DNA of 64,000 nucleotides from an uncultured Winogradskyella sp. Lineage in GTDB: Bacteria; Bacteroidota; Bacteroidia; Flavobacteriales; Flavobacteriaceae. The notes below the pieces were generated by a model, which saw only the letters and a program-made list of their open reading frames with translations, had not been told where the DNA came from and did no database searches. A program made the position numbers and the translations under genes. The stretch is taken from NCBI RefSeq assembly GCF_947495255.1, contig NZ_CANLYI010000009.1:144530-208529 (forward strand), in the 5' to 3' direction. Position 1 is the stretch's first letter, and each line of letters begins with the position of its first letter. This document shows positions 44,170 to 52,866 of the stretch, one piece after another.

Positions 44170-45252
44170 TTACATTTTTTTGTAGAGCTCCAGAAGCTTT
44201 TCTCTAGTTATTACTGTTTTCCAATTTTTACCAATTGCATTTTCCCAAAGTGGTTCTAAACTAAGCGCAACATCAATCATTTTATCAAATTGATCTTGCT
44301 CTAAATCTGCACAAACACCTTGTGGTAATTGAATATTATGTTTGGCTTTCATTTGCTTAAATATCGCCACACCTTCAGGATAATACTCTTCTAAATGGTC
44401 AAAAACAATACAGTTTCCGATACCATGTTTTATTCCTAAAAGATAACCTAAACCATAGCTCATTGCGTGTGCTACTCCAACTTGCGAATATGCGATACTC
44501 ATACCACCATGCCAAGAGGCCATCATTAATTTATCTTGAGCGTCTTCTGTAGTTAAAGTGTCTTCTAAAAAAATTTCCTTACAAAGCTCAAAAGCTTTTT
44601 CACCATAACTCTGACTAAAAGCATTTAAAAAAGTACCATTTAACGATTCCACACAATGCACAAAACAATCCATACCAGTAAAAAACCATTGATCTTTTGG
44701 TACATCTTTTGTCAATTCTGGATCTAATATAACTTGATCAAAAGGTGTGTAATCACTGTTAATTCCTAATTTACGAATTGGCCCTGTTAAAATGGTTGTC
44801 CTAGACACTTCTGCTCCTGTACCAGAAAGTGTTGGTATACCAACATGATAAATAGCTGGCTGCTTTATTAAATCCCAACCTTGATAATCTTTAGACTCAC
44901 CTTTATTAGTCAACATTAAGGACACTGCTTTAGCAATATCTAACACAATGCCTCCACCAATTCCTATAATACCAGAAGGCAGCTCACTATGTTCTAAAAT
45001 GATATCTTCAACTAACTGATCAATTTGGTCAGTCCTTGGTTCTTCTTTTGTAGGTACGTATATAATTTTGTCTTTGTAAGACAAGGTAATTCTTGAGGTT
45101 AACCAATGATTGCCTTTAAACACATCATCTACATAAAATATAAATGGTGCATTTCTTCCCTTGCGCTTAGTTGTAAGAATTTCATCGAGTTGATTAAAAC
45201 TTCCTCGACCAAAAACAACTCTGGACACCATTGGATAATTTTTATATTTCAT
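44170..45252 (-). CDS. kdnB: Iron-containing alcohol dehydrogenase, KdnB-like (KDO 8-oxidase)
   Basis: 360 residues of the group III iron-dependent dehydrogenases. It has the glycine-rich nucleotide-binding GIGGGIVLDIAKAVSLM and metal ligands in DCFVHCVES, VAHAMSYGLGYLLGIKHGIG. Length and style match KdnB of Shewanella, which oxidises C8 of KDO so that the aminotransferase KdnA can make 8-amino-KDO for lipopolysaccharide. Co-location with kdsB (CMP-KDO synthetase) supports this. No KdnA-like aminotransferase is in the window, so the name is tentative; a butanol-type dehydrogenase cannot be fully excluded. Confidence 0.75.
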   Translation of the reverse strand: MKYKNYPMVSRVVFGRGSFNQLDEILTTKRKGRNAPFIFYVDDVFKGNHWLTSRITLSYKDKIIYVPTKEEPRTDQIDQLVEDIILEHSELPSGIIGIGGGIVLDIAKAVSLMLTNKGESKDYQGWDLIKQPAIYHVGIPTLSGTGAEVSRTTILTGPIRKLGINSDYTPFDQVILDPELTKDVPKDQWFFTGMDCFVHCVESLNGTFLNAFSQSYGEKAFELCKEIFLEDTLTTEDAQDKLMMASWHGGMSIAYSQVGVAHAMSYGLGYLLGIKHGIGNCIVFDHLEEYYPEGVAIFKQMKAKHNIQLPQGVCADLEQDQFDKMIDVALSLEPLWENAIGKNWKTVITREKLLELYKKM

Positions 45253-45293
45253 TTACTTTATATCTTTAACAAAAATAACAACTTAGTTTATAT

Positions 45294-45917
45294 TTAATAA
45301 CTATTTAAATGAAATTGTAATTTTTCATTAAACAGCCCAACATGATAGCCATCTACTAGAGCATGGTTAACGTTTACAGCAATGTCCATTTCTTTCTTTG
45401 TACCGCAACTTTCCATTTTACTGAATGCCAACTTTGGTATAGAATCTTTATCACCTTTAAACGGTTCTTTATGTCCTGTAAAACTAATCCATGGCAAAGA
45501 TGAACAATGTACACAATCCATAGAGTTTACAGGAGGAAACAAATCCTTAGAGTTAAAAACTCTTTCTTTTTCCTTTAAAAAGCTAGCTTGAAATTTAAGA
45601 ATATCATCATCGTAATTTACAAACGTAAATCCGAAGGTTTTATTCGGTCTTAATATTGTTGGAGATGCATGAATGGTATCAAAAACAACAACATCGTTTT
45701 CTTCATTTATTCTGTACTTAAAATTCTCTACATCATTTACAGCTTGCATTGTAGCGTGTAAATATTTTACAAAAAAAGAGACATCGTTAGAACGCGAAAA
45801 TTGATATGCTTTAGTAACATCTACTTTAAAAGTTACTCCAAAATAGGGGTCTACGAATGAGTTAAAAAACTCAAAATGAGATTGCCTGTTCCATGTATGT
45901 TTATCGAGTACTTTCAA
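45294..45917 (-). CDS. Chloramphenicol acetyltransferase-like protein
   Basis: 207 residues of the CAT fold. The catalytic His185 and Asp189 are in the HxxxDG motif (VNHALVDGYHVG), and LPWISFTG is the typical substrate-proximal segment. Real CATs O-acetylate chloramphenicol. The flavobacterial copies in chromosomal operons are mostly uncharacterised, and here the position between a HAD phosphatase and KdnB suggests acetylation of an envelope or sugar intermediate rather than antibiotic resistance. The 3-bp gap to the HAD gene shows co-transcription. It lacks the usual long N-terminal part only slightly (standard length is about 215). Confidence 0.82.
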   Translation of the reverse strand: MKVLDKHTWNRQSHFEFFNSFVDPYFGVTFKVDVTKAYQFSRSNDVSFFVKYLHATMQAVNDVENFKYRINEENDVVVFDTIHASPTILRPNKTFGFTFVNYDDDILKFQASFLKEKERVFNSKDLFPPVNSMDCVHCSSLPWISFTGHKEPFKGDKDSIPKLAFSKMESCGTKKEMDIAVNVNHALVDGYHVGLFNEKLQFHLNSY

Positions 45918-45920
45918 ATC

Positions 45921-46625
45921 CTAATTAAAAAAGTCTAAAATTTCAGTTAAACTTTGTACCGTTTCAAAATCAGAACCATTGGCTTCTTTTTTTGTCACGG
46001 TTTCATGTTGCCAAGTAGTATGAAATGGAACATGAATAGCCTTTGCTCCAATGCTCACTAATGGCAAGATATCAGATTTAAGAGAGTTACCAATCATTAA
46101 AAAAGCTTCAGGTTCAATATCTAAATGTTTTAATAATTTTGAATAATTAACGTCTTGTTTTTCACTTAACACTTCTATATGATGAAAATATTTTAACAAG
46201 CCCGATTTTTCTAATTTCCGTTCTTGGTCTAGCAAATCGCCTTTGGTTGCAACAATTAATCTAAAATCTTTTGACAATACTTTTAAAACATCTTCTACAC
46301 CATCTAACAACTCAATTGGTTTGTTAATCATCTCTTTGCCGATATTTAACATCTCCGCAATAACATCATTAGAAACCTTTCCGTTAGATAGCTCTACAGC
46401 AAGTTCAATCATGGATAAAACAAAACCTTTAACTCCATAACCATAAGTTGGAAGATTTTTCATTTCCATCTTAAAAAGCTCTTGATCTATTTTATTTGGT
46501 GTTTCGTAACGTGATAACAACCTACCTGCTTCCTCTTCAGCTTCTCTAAAATAAGTTTCATTGACCCAAAGTGTATCGTCAGCATCAAAGCCAATAACTT
46601 TTATATTTTTATAATCTACTTCCAC
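45921..46625 (-). CDS. HAD-superfamily hydrolase
   Basis: 234 residues. Motif I is GFDADDTLW with nucleophile Asp, motif II is VATKGD, motif III is the Lys of VLSEKQD, and motif IV is [15 protein letters not shown]1 cap (about 20-110) makes it a general sugar- or nucleotide-phosphate phosphatase. It is not KdsC, which is a cap-less protein of about 170 residues. It overlaps the end of kdsB by 10 bp, so the two are translated together, but the substrate is unknown. Confidence 0.85.
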   Translation of the reverse strand: MEVDYKNIKVIGFDADDTLWVNETYFREAEEEAGRLLSRYETPNKIDQELFKMEMKNLPTYGYGVKGFVLSMIELAVELSNGKVSNDVIAEMLNIGKEMINKPIELLDGVEDVLKVLSKDFRLIVATKGDLLDQERKLEKSGLLKYFHHIEVLSEKQDVNYSKLLKHLDIEPEAFLMIGNSLKSDILPLVSIGAKAIHVPFHTTWQHETVTKKEANGSDFETVQSLTEILDFFN

Positions 46626-47344
46626 AATTTCTTGGCTCTTTCTAAATCTTCTGGTGTATCAATTTCTACACCTTGAATGGTTGTTTCTACCATTTTAATG
46701 CGTTTACCGTATTCTAAATATCTTATACACTCAATTTTCTCAGATGCTTCCAAAAACTGCATTGGTAAAACGGTAAATTCTAATATCGCTTCTTTTCTAA
46801 ATGCATAAATCCCTTTATGCTTAAAGTAGCGTGCACCAACTTCCTTATCCCTTGGGAACGGAATTGGACTTCGAGAAAAATATAATGCAAAATTCTGCTG
46901 ATCTACAATAACTTTTACTGTATTTGGATTGTTTATTTCGTCCCAATCCTTAATTTCTACCATCAAAGAAGCTAAATCAATTTCTTTGTCTTTATCATCT
47001 TTAAAAACATCGATTACTTTGGCTAAACTTTCGCGTTCTGTAAACGGCTCATCACCTTGTACATTAATTACAATATCGCAATCTACATTAGCTACAGCTT
47101 CTGCAATTCTATCGCTACCTGACTCGTGCTCCTCTATGCTCATAATAGCTTTTCCGCCATTATCTACAATCTCTTTATAAATGATTTCACTATCAGTTAC
47201 AACGTAAACTTCACTAAATAATTTAGTGGCAACGGTAGCTTCATATGTTCTTAAAATAACAGATTTCCCTGCTAAATCTTGCATTAATTTACCTGGAAAA
47301 CGTGATGCACTATAACGTGCCGGAATCATTGATATAATTTTCAT
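46616..47344 (-). CDS. kdsB: 3-deoxy-manno-octulosonate cytidylyltransferase (CMP-KDO synthetase)
   Basis: 242 residues, typical of KdsB. It activates KDO with CTP to CMP-KDO for lipid A core assembly. Signatures are the N-terminal [21 protein letters not shown], the VVTDSE segment, and NVQGDEPF. Cytosolic. It is the third gene of the seven-gene minus-strand operon and the clearest sign that part of this operon serves lipopolysaccharide. Confidence 0.95.
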   Translation of the reverse strand: MKIISMIPARYSASRFPGKLMQDLAGKSVILRTYEATVATKLFSEVYVVTDSEIIYKEIVDNGGKAIMSIEEHESGSDRIAEAVANVDCDIVINVQGDEPFTERESLAKVIDVFKDDKDKEIDLASLMVEIKDWDEINNPNTVKVIVDQQNFALYFSRSPIPFPRDKEVGARYFKHKGIYAFRKEAILEFTVLPMQFLEASEKIECIRYLEYGKRIKMVETTIQGVEIDTPEDLERAKKLWK

Positions 47345-47394
47345 CTATGTAACTTATACTTGTGTACTTTCAAAAATAAGATTTAAAAACGACT

Positions 47395-47985
47395 TTATGT
47401 ATTCAAATTGGTATTTGGTGATTTTGATTTGTTTGGGCGCAACTTTCGATAGAGTTTATAAATCAGATAAAAAATAAATAACACTAAAAAAATCGCCAAA
47501 ACCGGCAAGAATATAGAGATAATTGACATTAAAATGGACGTCCCTGTTTCTATAGTAGAAACAATAGGATTAGCAAAACCAGCTGTTGAAACCGTAGAAC
47601 CTAATCTTGCTGTACTTGCAGAACTTTTTACTACTGCTGCAGTTCCGCCTCCTGCAATAATCGCTAAAGCCCAAGTAATTACAGGGCTTAAATCTGCTAC
47701 TGTAGAAACCATAACAGCAGTGCCTGCGATGGTTGCTAACGGAATTGCGATTGTATCTAAAGCATTATCAATTACCGGAATATAATAAGCTACAATTTCT
47801 ACAACTGTTGCAATACCTAAAGTGACCACTGCAGTTGTACTCCCAATCCATAGCCAAGATTCATTGAGTTCCCACAAATTAAAATAAGCAGCTAAGCTTA
47901 AAGCAAACAATGGTAAGAATACCCTAAAACCAACAGAGGCTGAAAGTCCGATACCTAAAAATATGCTTAATAAAGTTTCTGTCAT
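47395..47985 (-). CDS. DUF4126 membrane protein
   Basis: 196 residues with about five membrane helices and alanine/glycine-rich segments (GIGLSASVGFRVFLPLFALS), which match the DUF4126 family. The C-terminus is basic (YKLYRKLRPNKSKS). Function unknown. It lies 12 bp after the helicase gene and 50 bp before kdsB. Confidence 0.8.
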   Translation of the reverse strand: MTETLLSIFLGIGLSASVGFRVFLPLFALSLAAYFNLWELNESWLWIGSTTAVVTLGIATVVEIVAYYIPVIDNALDTIAIPLATIAGTAVMVSTVADLSPVITWALAIIAGGGTAAVVKSSASTARLGSTVSTAGFANPIVSTIETGTSILMSIISIFLPVLAIFLVLFIFYLIYKLYRKLRPNKSKSPNTNLNT

Positions 47986-47997
47986 TTTAGTATTGTT

Positions 47998-49434
47998 TTA
48001 GTCTTTTTCTACAAACATTTCATCCTTAAAGCCAATTAAATATAGTTTTTCTTTGGCTCTAGTAATCGCTGTATACAACCAACGAATGTAATCTCTATCC
48101 ATTCCGTTTGGCAAGTAAGGTTGCTCAACAAATATCGTATTCCATTGTCCACCTTGTGATTTGTGACATGTTATAGCATAAGAGAATTTTACTTGTAATG
48201 CGTTAAAAAACTTGTTGTTCTTTACACCCAAAAAACGTTTGTATTTTGAAGGTTCTTCTTCATAATCTTTTGACACTTCTTGATATAATCGGTTTGACTC
48301 CTCATAACTAAGCGATGCACTTTCAACATCAATTGTATCTAAAAGCAAGACCGTTTCAAAAGGCTCCATGTTAGGATAATCTACCATTTTTACTTTTACT
48401 TCAGCAAACCTAAAGCCGTACAATTCTTTAATACTAAATATTTCAAGGACTTCAATAATATCTCCATTGGCAATAAAACCAGCTTCAGTTGTAGGCTTAA
48501 GCCAGAAATAGTTATTCTTTACAACCATTAAATAATCACCTGCTGATAATTCAGCTTCATTAAACAAAATACGTTGTCTTATTTGCTGATTATAAGCATT
48601 AGCGCGTTTATTACTTCTTACAATAATCGCAGTTTCTTCATAACCATTATTGCTGTAAGCATCATTAATGGCATCCATAATTTCATAACCATCAATTAAA
48701 CGCACACTATCTTTAAAACCATTTAAATCGAATTTAAAACTCTCGTAAATACCAGATTCTAAAACGGCTCTAAGCTCTGTTGCATTGCTAAGAATCCCTG
48801 AATCTTGTTCTTGTCTTACTACTTCATCTAACTCAATACCAATAACATCCTTATTGTAATTAAGGCTGAGTTTGTTTTCATCTAAAGCAGAACTTAAATC
48901 GGATTTTACTGGTGGTAACTGGGCTTTATCACCAATAAGTAATAATTTACACTCATGACCAGAATATACGTAACTCATTAAATCATCTAAAAGCGAACTG
49001 CTATCAAAAGATTTAGTGTCTGAAGGCGTATCAGAAATCATAGAAGCTTCATCTACAATAAAAATAGTGTTGCGATGTTTATTAGGCTGCATTACAAAAT
49101 TTACACCACCGCCTTTATCTTTTTTAGGAAAATATATTTTTTTATGAATGGTAAATGCTTCTTTTTTAGAGTAATTAGAAATTACCTTTGCAGCTCTACC
49201 AGTTGGAGCTAATAAAATGGCACTTTTTTTAGCTTGCCATAAATTTGAAACAATGGTACCAATGATACTCGTTTTACCTGTACCTGCATAACCTTTTAGA
49301 AGGTAAATTGAATTTTTATTATTATCGAAAATAAATTGCGATAACTGCATTAACACCATATCTTGCTTAGAAGTTGGTGTAAAAGGAAACTTAGATTTTA
49401 ATAGCGAATAGAATGCAGAAGCATTAGAGATCAT
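47998..49434 (-). CDS. RecD-like ATP-dependent DNA helicase
   Basis: 478 residues, SF1B. Walker A is GYAGTGKTS near residue 50, Walker B is FIVDEASMIS, then LIGDKAQLPP (motif III), and the C-terminal UvrD-like motifs YAITCHKSQGGQW and YTAITRAKEKL. It is shorter than RecD2 proteins and lacks RecBC partners nearby, so it belongs to the stand-alone RecD-like/Pif1-like helicases common in flavobacteria. It unwinds DNA, probably in repair or restart. It is the first gene of the operon leading to kdsB. Confidence 0.9.
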   Translation of the reverse strand: MISNASAFYSLLKSKFPFTPTSKQDMVLMQLSQFIFDNNKNSIYLLKGYAGTGKTSIIGTIVSNLWQAKKSAILLAPTGRAAKVISNYSKKEAFTIHKKIYFPKKDKGGGVNFVMQPNKHRNTIFIVDEASMISDTPSDTKSFDSSSLLDDLMSYVYSGHECKLLLIGDKAQLPPVKSDLSSALDENKLSLNYNKDVIGIELDEVVRQEQDSGILSNATELRAVLESGIYESFKFDLNGFKDSVRLIDGYEIMDAINDAYSNNGYEETAIIVRSNKRANAYNQQIRQRILFNEAELSAGDYLMVVKNNYFWLKPTTEAGFIANGDIIEVLEIFSIKELYGFRFAEVKVKMVDYPNMEPFETVLLLDTIDVESASLSYEESNRLYQEVSKDYEEEPSKYKRFLGVKNNKFFNALQVKFSYAITCHKSQGGQWNTIFVEQPYLPNGMDRDYIRWLYTAITRAKEKLYLIGFKDEMFVEKD

Positions 49435-49553
49435 AGAGAAAATAAATATACAGCAAGATAGTAATATTCTCTCTTTTTAAAGCCTTAAAGATGTTTAGTT
49501 AATTATTTTTTATGTTTTTTATTTAGATAGTTTTAACCAACAAAAAAAAATTG

Positions 49554-49561
49554 TAGATTTG
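49554..49561 (+). promoter_or_regulatory. -7 promoter element of the gene at 49591
   Basis: TAGATTTG matches TAnnTTTG, 29 bp before the start codon. Confidence 0.45.
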
Positions 49562-49590
49562 CGTTAGACCTAATTAATAAAAACTTATAT

Positions 49591-50313
49591 ATGATAATTC
49601 TAGCAATTGTATTAATTATAATTTTGACCATCGGAATTGTATGGTTGATTGACAAGTTCGTACCAAAAAAAATTAAGCCAATTCTTAATATTTTACTTTG
49701 GGTATTAATTATTTTCTTAGGTTACATGACATACATGTCTGTTTATAAAGAAATTCAATTTAACCAATTAAAGAAAGAGCGTTTCTCTTTAGTAATTGAT
49801 AAATTAATTGACATTAGAGATTCTCAGTTAGCATATAAAGATGTACACGGAACTTACACTGATAGTTTTGATAAATTAATAAATTTTGTTGAAAACGGTA
49901 AAGTGCCAATTACACAAAGACGTGATACGTTAGTATTAGATGAAGAAAGAACAAAAGCTTTTGGTGGTGTAGAAACTATGAAAACTCTTACTTTAATTGA
50001 TACACTTGATTATTGGAATCTGAAAGATTCTATTTTTAAAGGTAGCACACGTTACAAAAATATGATGAATGTTGGTATTGGTAAAGAAGGCGCTAAATTT
50101 ACACTAAAAGCAGGTAAATTAGACGAATTCCCTGTATTTGAAGCAAGTGTAGATAAGGCAATTGTTTTAGATGACCAAGAACCATATTTAGTTGAAAAAG
50201 AAAAGCAAGTTGTTTCTGTGGATGGTGTTAATGGTCCAACGTTAATTGTAGGATCTATGGATGAAGTATTCACAAAAGGAAACTGGCCAAAAAGTTACAC
50301 AAACAAAGAATAG
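49591..50313 (+). CDS. Membrane-anchored protein of unknown function
   Basis: 240 residues with two N-terminal membrane helices (about 2-22 and 31-50) and a soluble C-terminal part of about 190 residues facing one side. The latter has the patterns KLIDIRDSQLAYKDVHGTY and TLIDTLDYWNLKDSIF, which recur in flavobacterial homologues I recall, but no named domain. It is the first gene of a likely operon with DUF3822 and rsmD. Confidence 0.75.
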   Translation: MIILAIVLIIILTIGIVWLIDKFVPKKIKPILNILLWVLIIFLGYMTYMSVYKEIQFNQLKKERFSLVIDKLIDIRDSQLAYKDVHGTYTDSFDKLINFVENGKVPITQRRDTLVLDEERTKAFGGVETMKTLTLIDTLDYWNLKDSIFKGSTRYKNMMNVGIGKEGAKFTLKAGKLDEFPVFEASVDKAIVLDDQEPYLVEKEKQVVSVDGVNGPTLIVGSMDEVFTKGNWPKSYTNKE

Positions 50314-50314
50314 T

Positions 50315-51124
50315 TTGAAAATAAACGATATTAAAGAACTGTCCATTCAAATTAATTTGAATGGGCTTTCTTTTTGTATACTAAATAGAACAACAAACGA
50401 AATTGAGTTTCTTAAAACTATAGATTTTGAACAAAAGCAAGTGCCAGACGCTGTTCTTAATCACTTAAAGACTGAGCTAAGTAGTAATACCGTTTTTTCT
50501 GAAGACTTTAATGACGTATTAGTTATACATCAAAACGAGCTCTCTTCATTAGTCCCAGAAGAACTATTTAATGCAGATAATAAAGCTGATTATTTAAAAT
50601 TTAATTCTAAAATTCTTAGAAACGATTTTATTACAGAAGACCTTATTGCAATAAATAAAAGTGTAAATGTTTATGTGCCTTACGTGAATATTAATAATTA
50701 CATTTTTGAAACTTTTGGGGAATTTGTTTACAAACATTCTTCAAGTATACTCATTGATGCTTTAATACAGAATCCAGAATCCACATCAGAAGAACCAACC
50801 GTTTACGTTAATGTAAATAAAAACACAATAGAACTTTTAGTTTTAGAGAATGGTAAGCTCCAACTGTTTAATGTATTTGAATATCACAGCAAAGAAGATT
50901 TTATTTACTACGTTTTATTTGTGTTTGAACAATTAAAACTAGACGTTGAAACTACTCACATTCTCTTAAGTGGAAATATTGTAATTGGCGACGAAAACTT
51001 TGTGATGCTTTATCTTTATATAAGGCACGTCACTTTTATAGAAAAAAACTATAAATTTAACATAGTTGCAAAAACAGATAGACGTTATTTACACCAACAT
51101 TATGTAATCTTAAATTCCTTTTAA
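50315..51124 (+). CDS. DUF3822 family protein
   Basis: 269 residues if translation starts at the TTG at 50315, 1 bp after the upstream stop; an ATG at 50261 would overlap the previous gene by 53 bp and adds an unrelated 18-residue head. The sequence (SIQINLNGLSFCILNRTTNEI) matches the Bacteroidota DUF3822 family, which has an actin-like ATPase-fold appearance. Its function is unknown, but it is nearly always encoded just before rsmD, as here, where its TAA overlaps the rsmD ATG. Both are probably translated from one mRNA. Confidence 0.82.
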   Translation: MKINDIKELSIQINLNGLSFCILNRTTNEIEFLKTIDFEQKQVPDAVLNHLKTELSSNTVFSEDFNDVLVIHQNELSSLVPEELFNADNKADYLKFNSKILRNDFITEDLIAINKSVNVYVPYVNINNYIFETFGEFVYKHSSSILIDALIQNPESTSEEPTVYVNVNKNTIELLVLENGKLQLFNVFEYHSKEDFIYYVLFVFEQLKLDVETTHILLSGNIVIGDENFVMLYLYIRHVTFIEKNYKFNIVAKTDRRYLHQHYVILNSF

Positions 51125-51660
51125 TGCGTATTATATCGGGTTTGTACAAAGGCAGACGAATTTCAGCTCCTAAAAAATTACCTGTTAGACCAACTACAGA
51201 TATGGCAAAGGAAGCACTTTTTAATATTATAAATAATCAGTATTACTTCAATGACATTTCGGTACTAGACTTGTTCTCTGGCACAGGTAATATTAGCTAT
51301 GAGTTTGCATCAAGAGGTACTGAAGAAATCACAGCAGTAGATGCCCATTTTGGCTGTATAAAATTCATTAACCAAACCGCAGACGATTTTGAAATGAACA
51401 TCACAACCATTAAAAGTGATGTCTTTAAATTCCTTGAAAAATCAAAACAGAAACACAGCATTATTTTTGCTGACCCACCTTATGCTTTTGAATTAGATGC
51501 ATTTTCTAAAATTCCAGAATTAGTATTTAAGAATAAATTATTAGAAGATGAAGGTGTACTCATTGTAGAACACTCTAAGCATACAGATTTGAGTCAATTA
51601 GAGCATTACTCCTATTCTAAAAGTTATGGTGGAAATGTATTTAGTTTTTTCTCAAATTAA
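51124..51660 (+). CDS. rsmD: 16S rRNA (guanine966-N2)-methyltransferase
   Basis: 178 residues, a class I SAM-dependent methyltransferase. RIISGLYKGRRISAP and RPTTDMAKEALFNII form the N-terminal signature, DLFSGTGNISYE binds SAM, and the catalytic motif is DPPY. It methylates G966 of 16S rRNA in the small subunit. The start codon overlaps the DUF3822 stop. Confidence 0.94.
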   Translation: MRIISGLYKGRRISAPKKLPVRPTTDMAKEALFNIINNQYYFNDISVLDLFSGTGNISYEFASRGTEEITAVDAHFGCIKFINQTADDFEMNITTIKSDVFKFLEKSKQKHSIIFADPPYAFELDAFSKIPELVFKNKLLEDEGVLIVEHSKHTDLSQLEHYSYSKSYGGNVFSFFSN

Positions 51661-51842
51661 CTGATTATCAGTTTTGTAGCTTATTTCTTAATCAAATAAA
51701 TTCACTATCTTAGTAGCCCTAAGTAACTAACGTATACGCCATTACCATCCTACTGGTCTTTAATAGCGCGTTCCCTTAAGAGTTTCTGTCCCAAAATTGA
51801 TTTGCAACTATTAATCAATTATATAACTTAAAAACAGCTATT

Positions 51843-52373
51843 ATGAAAATTTTCAAAACTCCATTACTATTATTATTATTTTTAATAATAAGTCAACTAT
51901 CATTTGCTCAAGACAAAGCACCAAAGTACAGTGACATTGTAGTCGAAAACCCAGAACCAGAAGCCGATATTAAAGTGGTGAGTAATTATGTAAATGCTTT
52001 AATCAATAATAAAATGATGGAAGCGAAAGAGCTATTATCAGACAATTATATAGGTTATGGTCCTGCGGCAAACGATTCTATAACAAAGCAAGCAACACTA
52101 GACTCTTGGAACGAAACACATAAAATTCGCAGTAATGAAAAAGTGAGTTTTGTAACAGCAACAATTAGAGTTGTCCAAGGTGAATATAAAGGTGATTGGG
52201 TTTATCAATTTGGTACTTATTCCTTTACTCAAGACGGAAAAGACATAGAACTTCCTTATCAATTTACAGCTCTTGTAAACAATGGTAAAATAGAAAGAAG
52301 CAGTATTTATTATGATAATTTGGCCATTCTTAAAGCTTTAGGTTATCAAATTATACCTCCATCAAAAGAATAA
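51843..52373 (+). CDS. Secreted NTF2/SnoaL-like protein
   Basis: 176 residues with a signal peptide (LLLFLIISQLSFAQ) and a single NTF2-like domain (about 35-165; VSNYVNALINNKMMEAKELL, DSWNETHK). Likely periplasmic or secreted with unknown ligand. It is single and lies between rsmD and rnpB; the 182 bp before it contains only a weak CTTAG/CTAAG hairpin that I could not connect to a function. Confidence 0.8.
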   Translation: MKIFKTPLLLLLFLIISQLSFAQDKAPKYSDIVVENPEPEADIKVVSNYVNALINNKMMEAKELLSDNYIGYGPAANDSITKQATLDSWNETHKIRSNEKVSFVTATIRVVQGEYKGDWVYQFGTYSFTQDGKDIELPYQFTALVNNGKIERSSIYYDNLAILKALGYQIIPPSKE

Positions 52374-52397
52374 TACCAACCAACATAAACAAAACAA

Positions 52398-52421
52398 AGC
52401 TCCTTGAAATTCAAGGAGCTT
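52398..52421. terminator. Hairpin terminator between the NTF2-like gene and rnpB
   Basis: Arms AAGCTCCTTGAA / TTCAAGGAGCTT with almost no loop, followed on the plus strand by GTTTGTTT and on the minus strand by TGTTTTGTTT. It sits at the 3' end of rnpB RNA and after the convergent protein gene and probably serves both. Confidence 0.75.
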
Positions 52422-52429
52422 GTTTGTTT

Positions 52430-52763
52430 AAGCAAATCTATAAGCCGAATTCTGTACATTTTTATTTTTTAGGAAATAAATCCTAAACAAAAAAAAAGCC
52501 CTTATCATTTATCTACGCTTACTGTTACCAGCAAACTTTAGCTGCCTACCCTCTAACAATCGCGCGTGTACGCTCAAACGTTAGTATACATGACATTGCA
52601 CCACATAGAGTTTACCTGGTTTCACTACAGCATTACCTGTACATACTTTCTGTTGCACTTTTCCTCACCTTTCGATGGATGGCTGTTAGCCACTATGATT
52701 GCACTATGGTGTTCGGACTTTCCTACCCTAAATAAATTTAGAATCGATAAGGCGATTTACTTG
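52430..52763 (-). ncRNA. rnpB: RNase P RNA (bacterial type A)
   Basis: About 334 nt on the minus strand, the catalytic RNA that trims the 5' leader of tRNA precursors. The 5' part has AGGAAAGTCCGAACACC (universal CR-I region), the middle has GTAGTGAAACCAGGTAAA-like sequence, and the 3' end has ACAGAATTCGGCTTAT (CR-V). The ends pair as P1: AAGTAAATC at the 5' end with GATTTGCTT at the 3' end. Boundaries are good to within a few bases at the 5' end, because a TACTTTTG promoter element (52768-52775) lies 5 bp further. The plus-strand open frame across it is spurious. Confidence 0.95.
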
Positions 52764-52767
52764 TGAG

Positions 52768-52775
52768 CAAAAGTA
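52768..52775 (-). promoter_or_regulatory. -7 promoter element of rnpB
   Basis: Minus-strand TACTTTTG matches TAnnTTTG and ends 5 bp before the predicted RNA start. The coincidence of an RNA 5' end defined by pairing with this element is good internal support for the promoter motif in this genome. Confidence 0.65.
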
Positions 52776-52839
52776 CATAAATTGTTAATAACTCATACTA
52801 ATTTTAACCTCTTAGAATGGGCTATTTATAGGTTATTCT

Positions 52840-52847
52840 TAAATTTG
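52840..52847 (+). promoter_or_regulatory. -7 promoter element of dnaX
   Basis: TAAATTTG matches TAnnTTTG, 19 bp before the dnaX start; it is divergent from the rnpB promoter. Confidence 0.5.
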
Positions 52848-52866
52848 TAATTCAGTAAACTTTTCA

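Noticed and set aside
45294..45917. Antibiotic resistance gene (cat)
   Set aside because: The fold and HxxxDG motif fit, but the gene is in a stable housekeeping operon without mobile element signals, so a resistance role is not supported.
46616..46625. HAD gene after kdsB as KdsC (KDO 8-phosphate phosphatase)
   Set aside because: KdsC is a cap-less enzyme of about 170 residues; this protein has 234 residues and a C1 cap region.
50261..50314. ATG start for the DUF3822 gene at 50261
   Set aside because: It would overlap the preceding gene by 53 bp and adds a head without family similarity; the TTG at 50315 directly after the stop fits better, though this is not proven.
51661..51842. Small RNA or tRNA gene in the spacer before the secreted NTF2-like gene
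   Set aside because: Only a short CTTAG/CTAAG hairpin is visible; there is no cloverleaf, promoter element or conserved motif that I can name.
52566..52766. Plus-strand 66-codon open frame
   Set aside because: It lies wholly inside rnpB on the other strand, and its bases are explained by conserved RNase P RNA segments.
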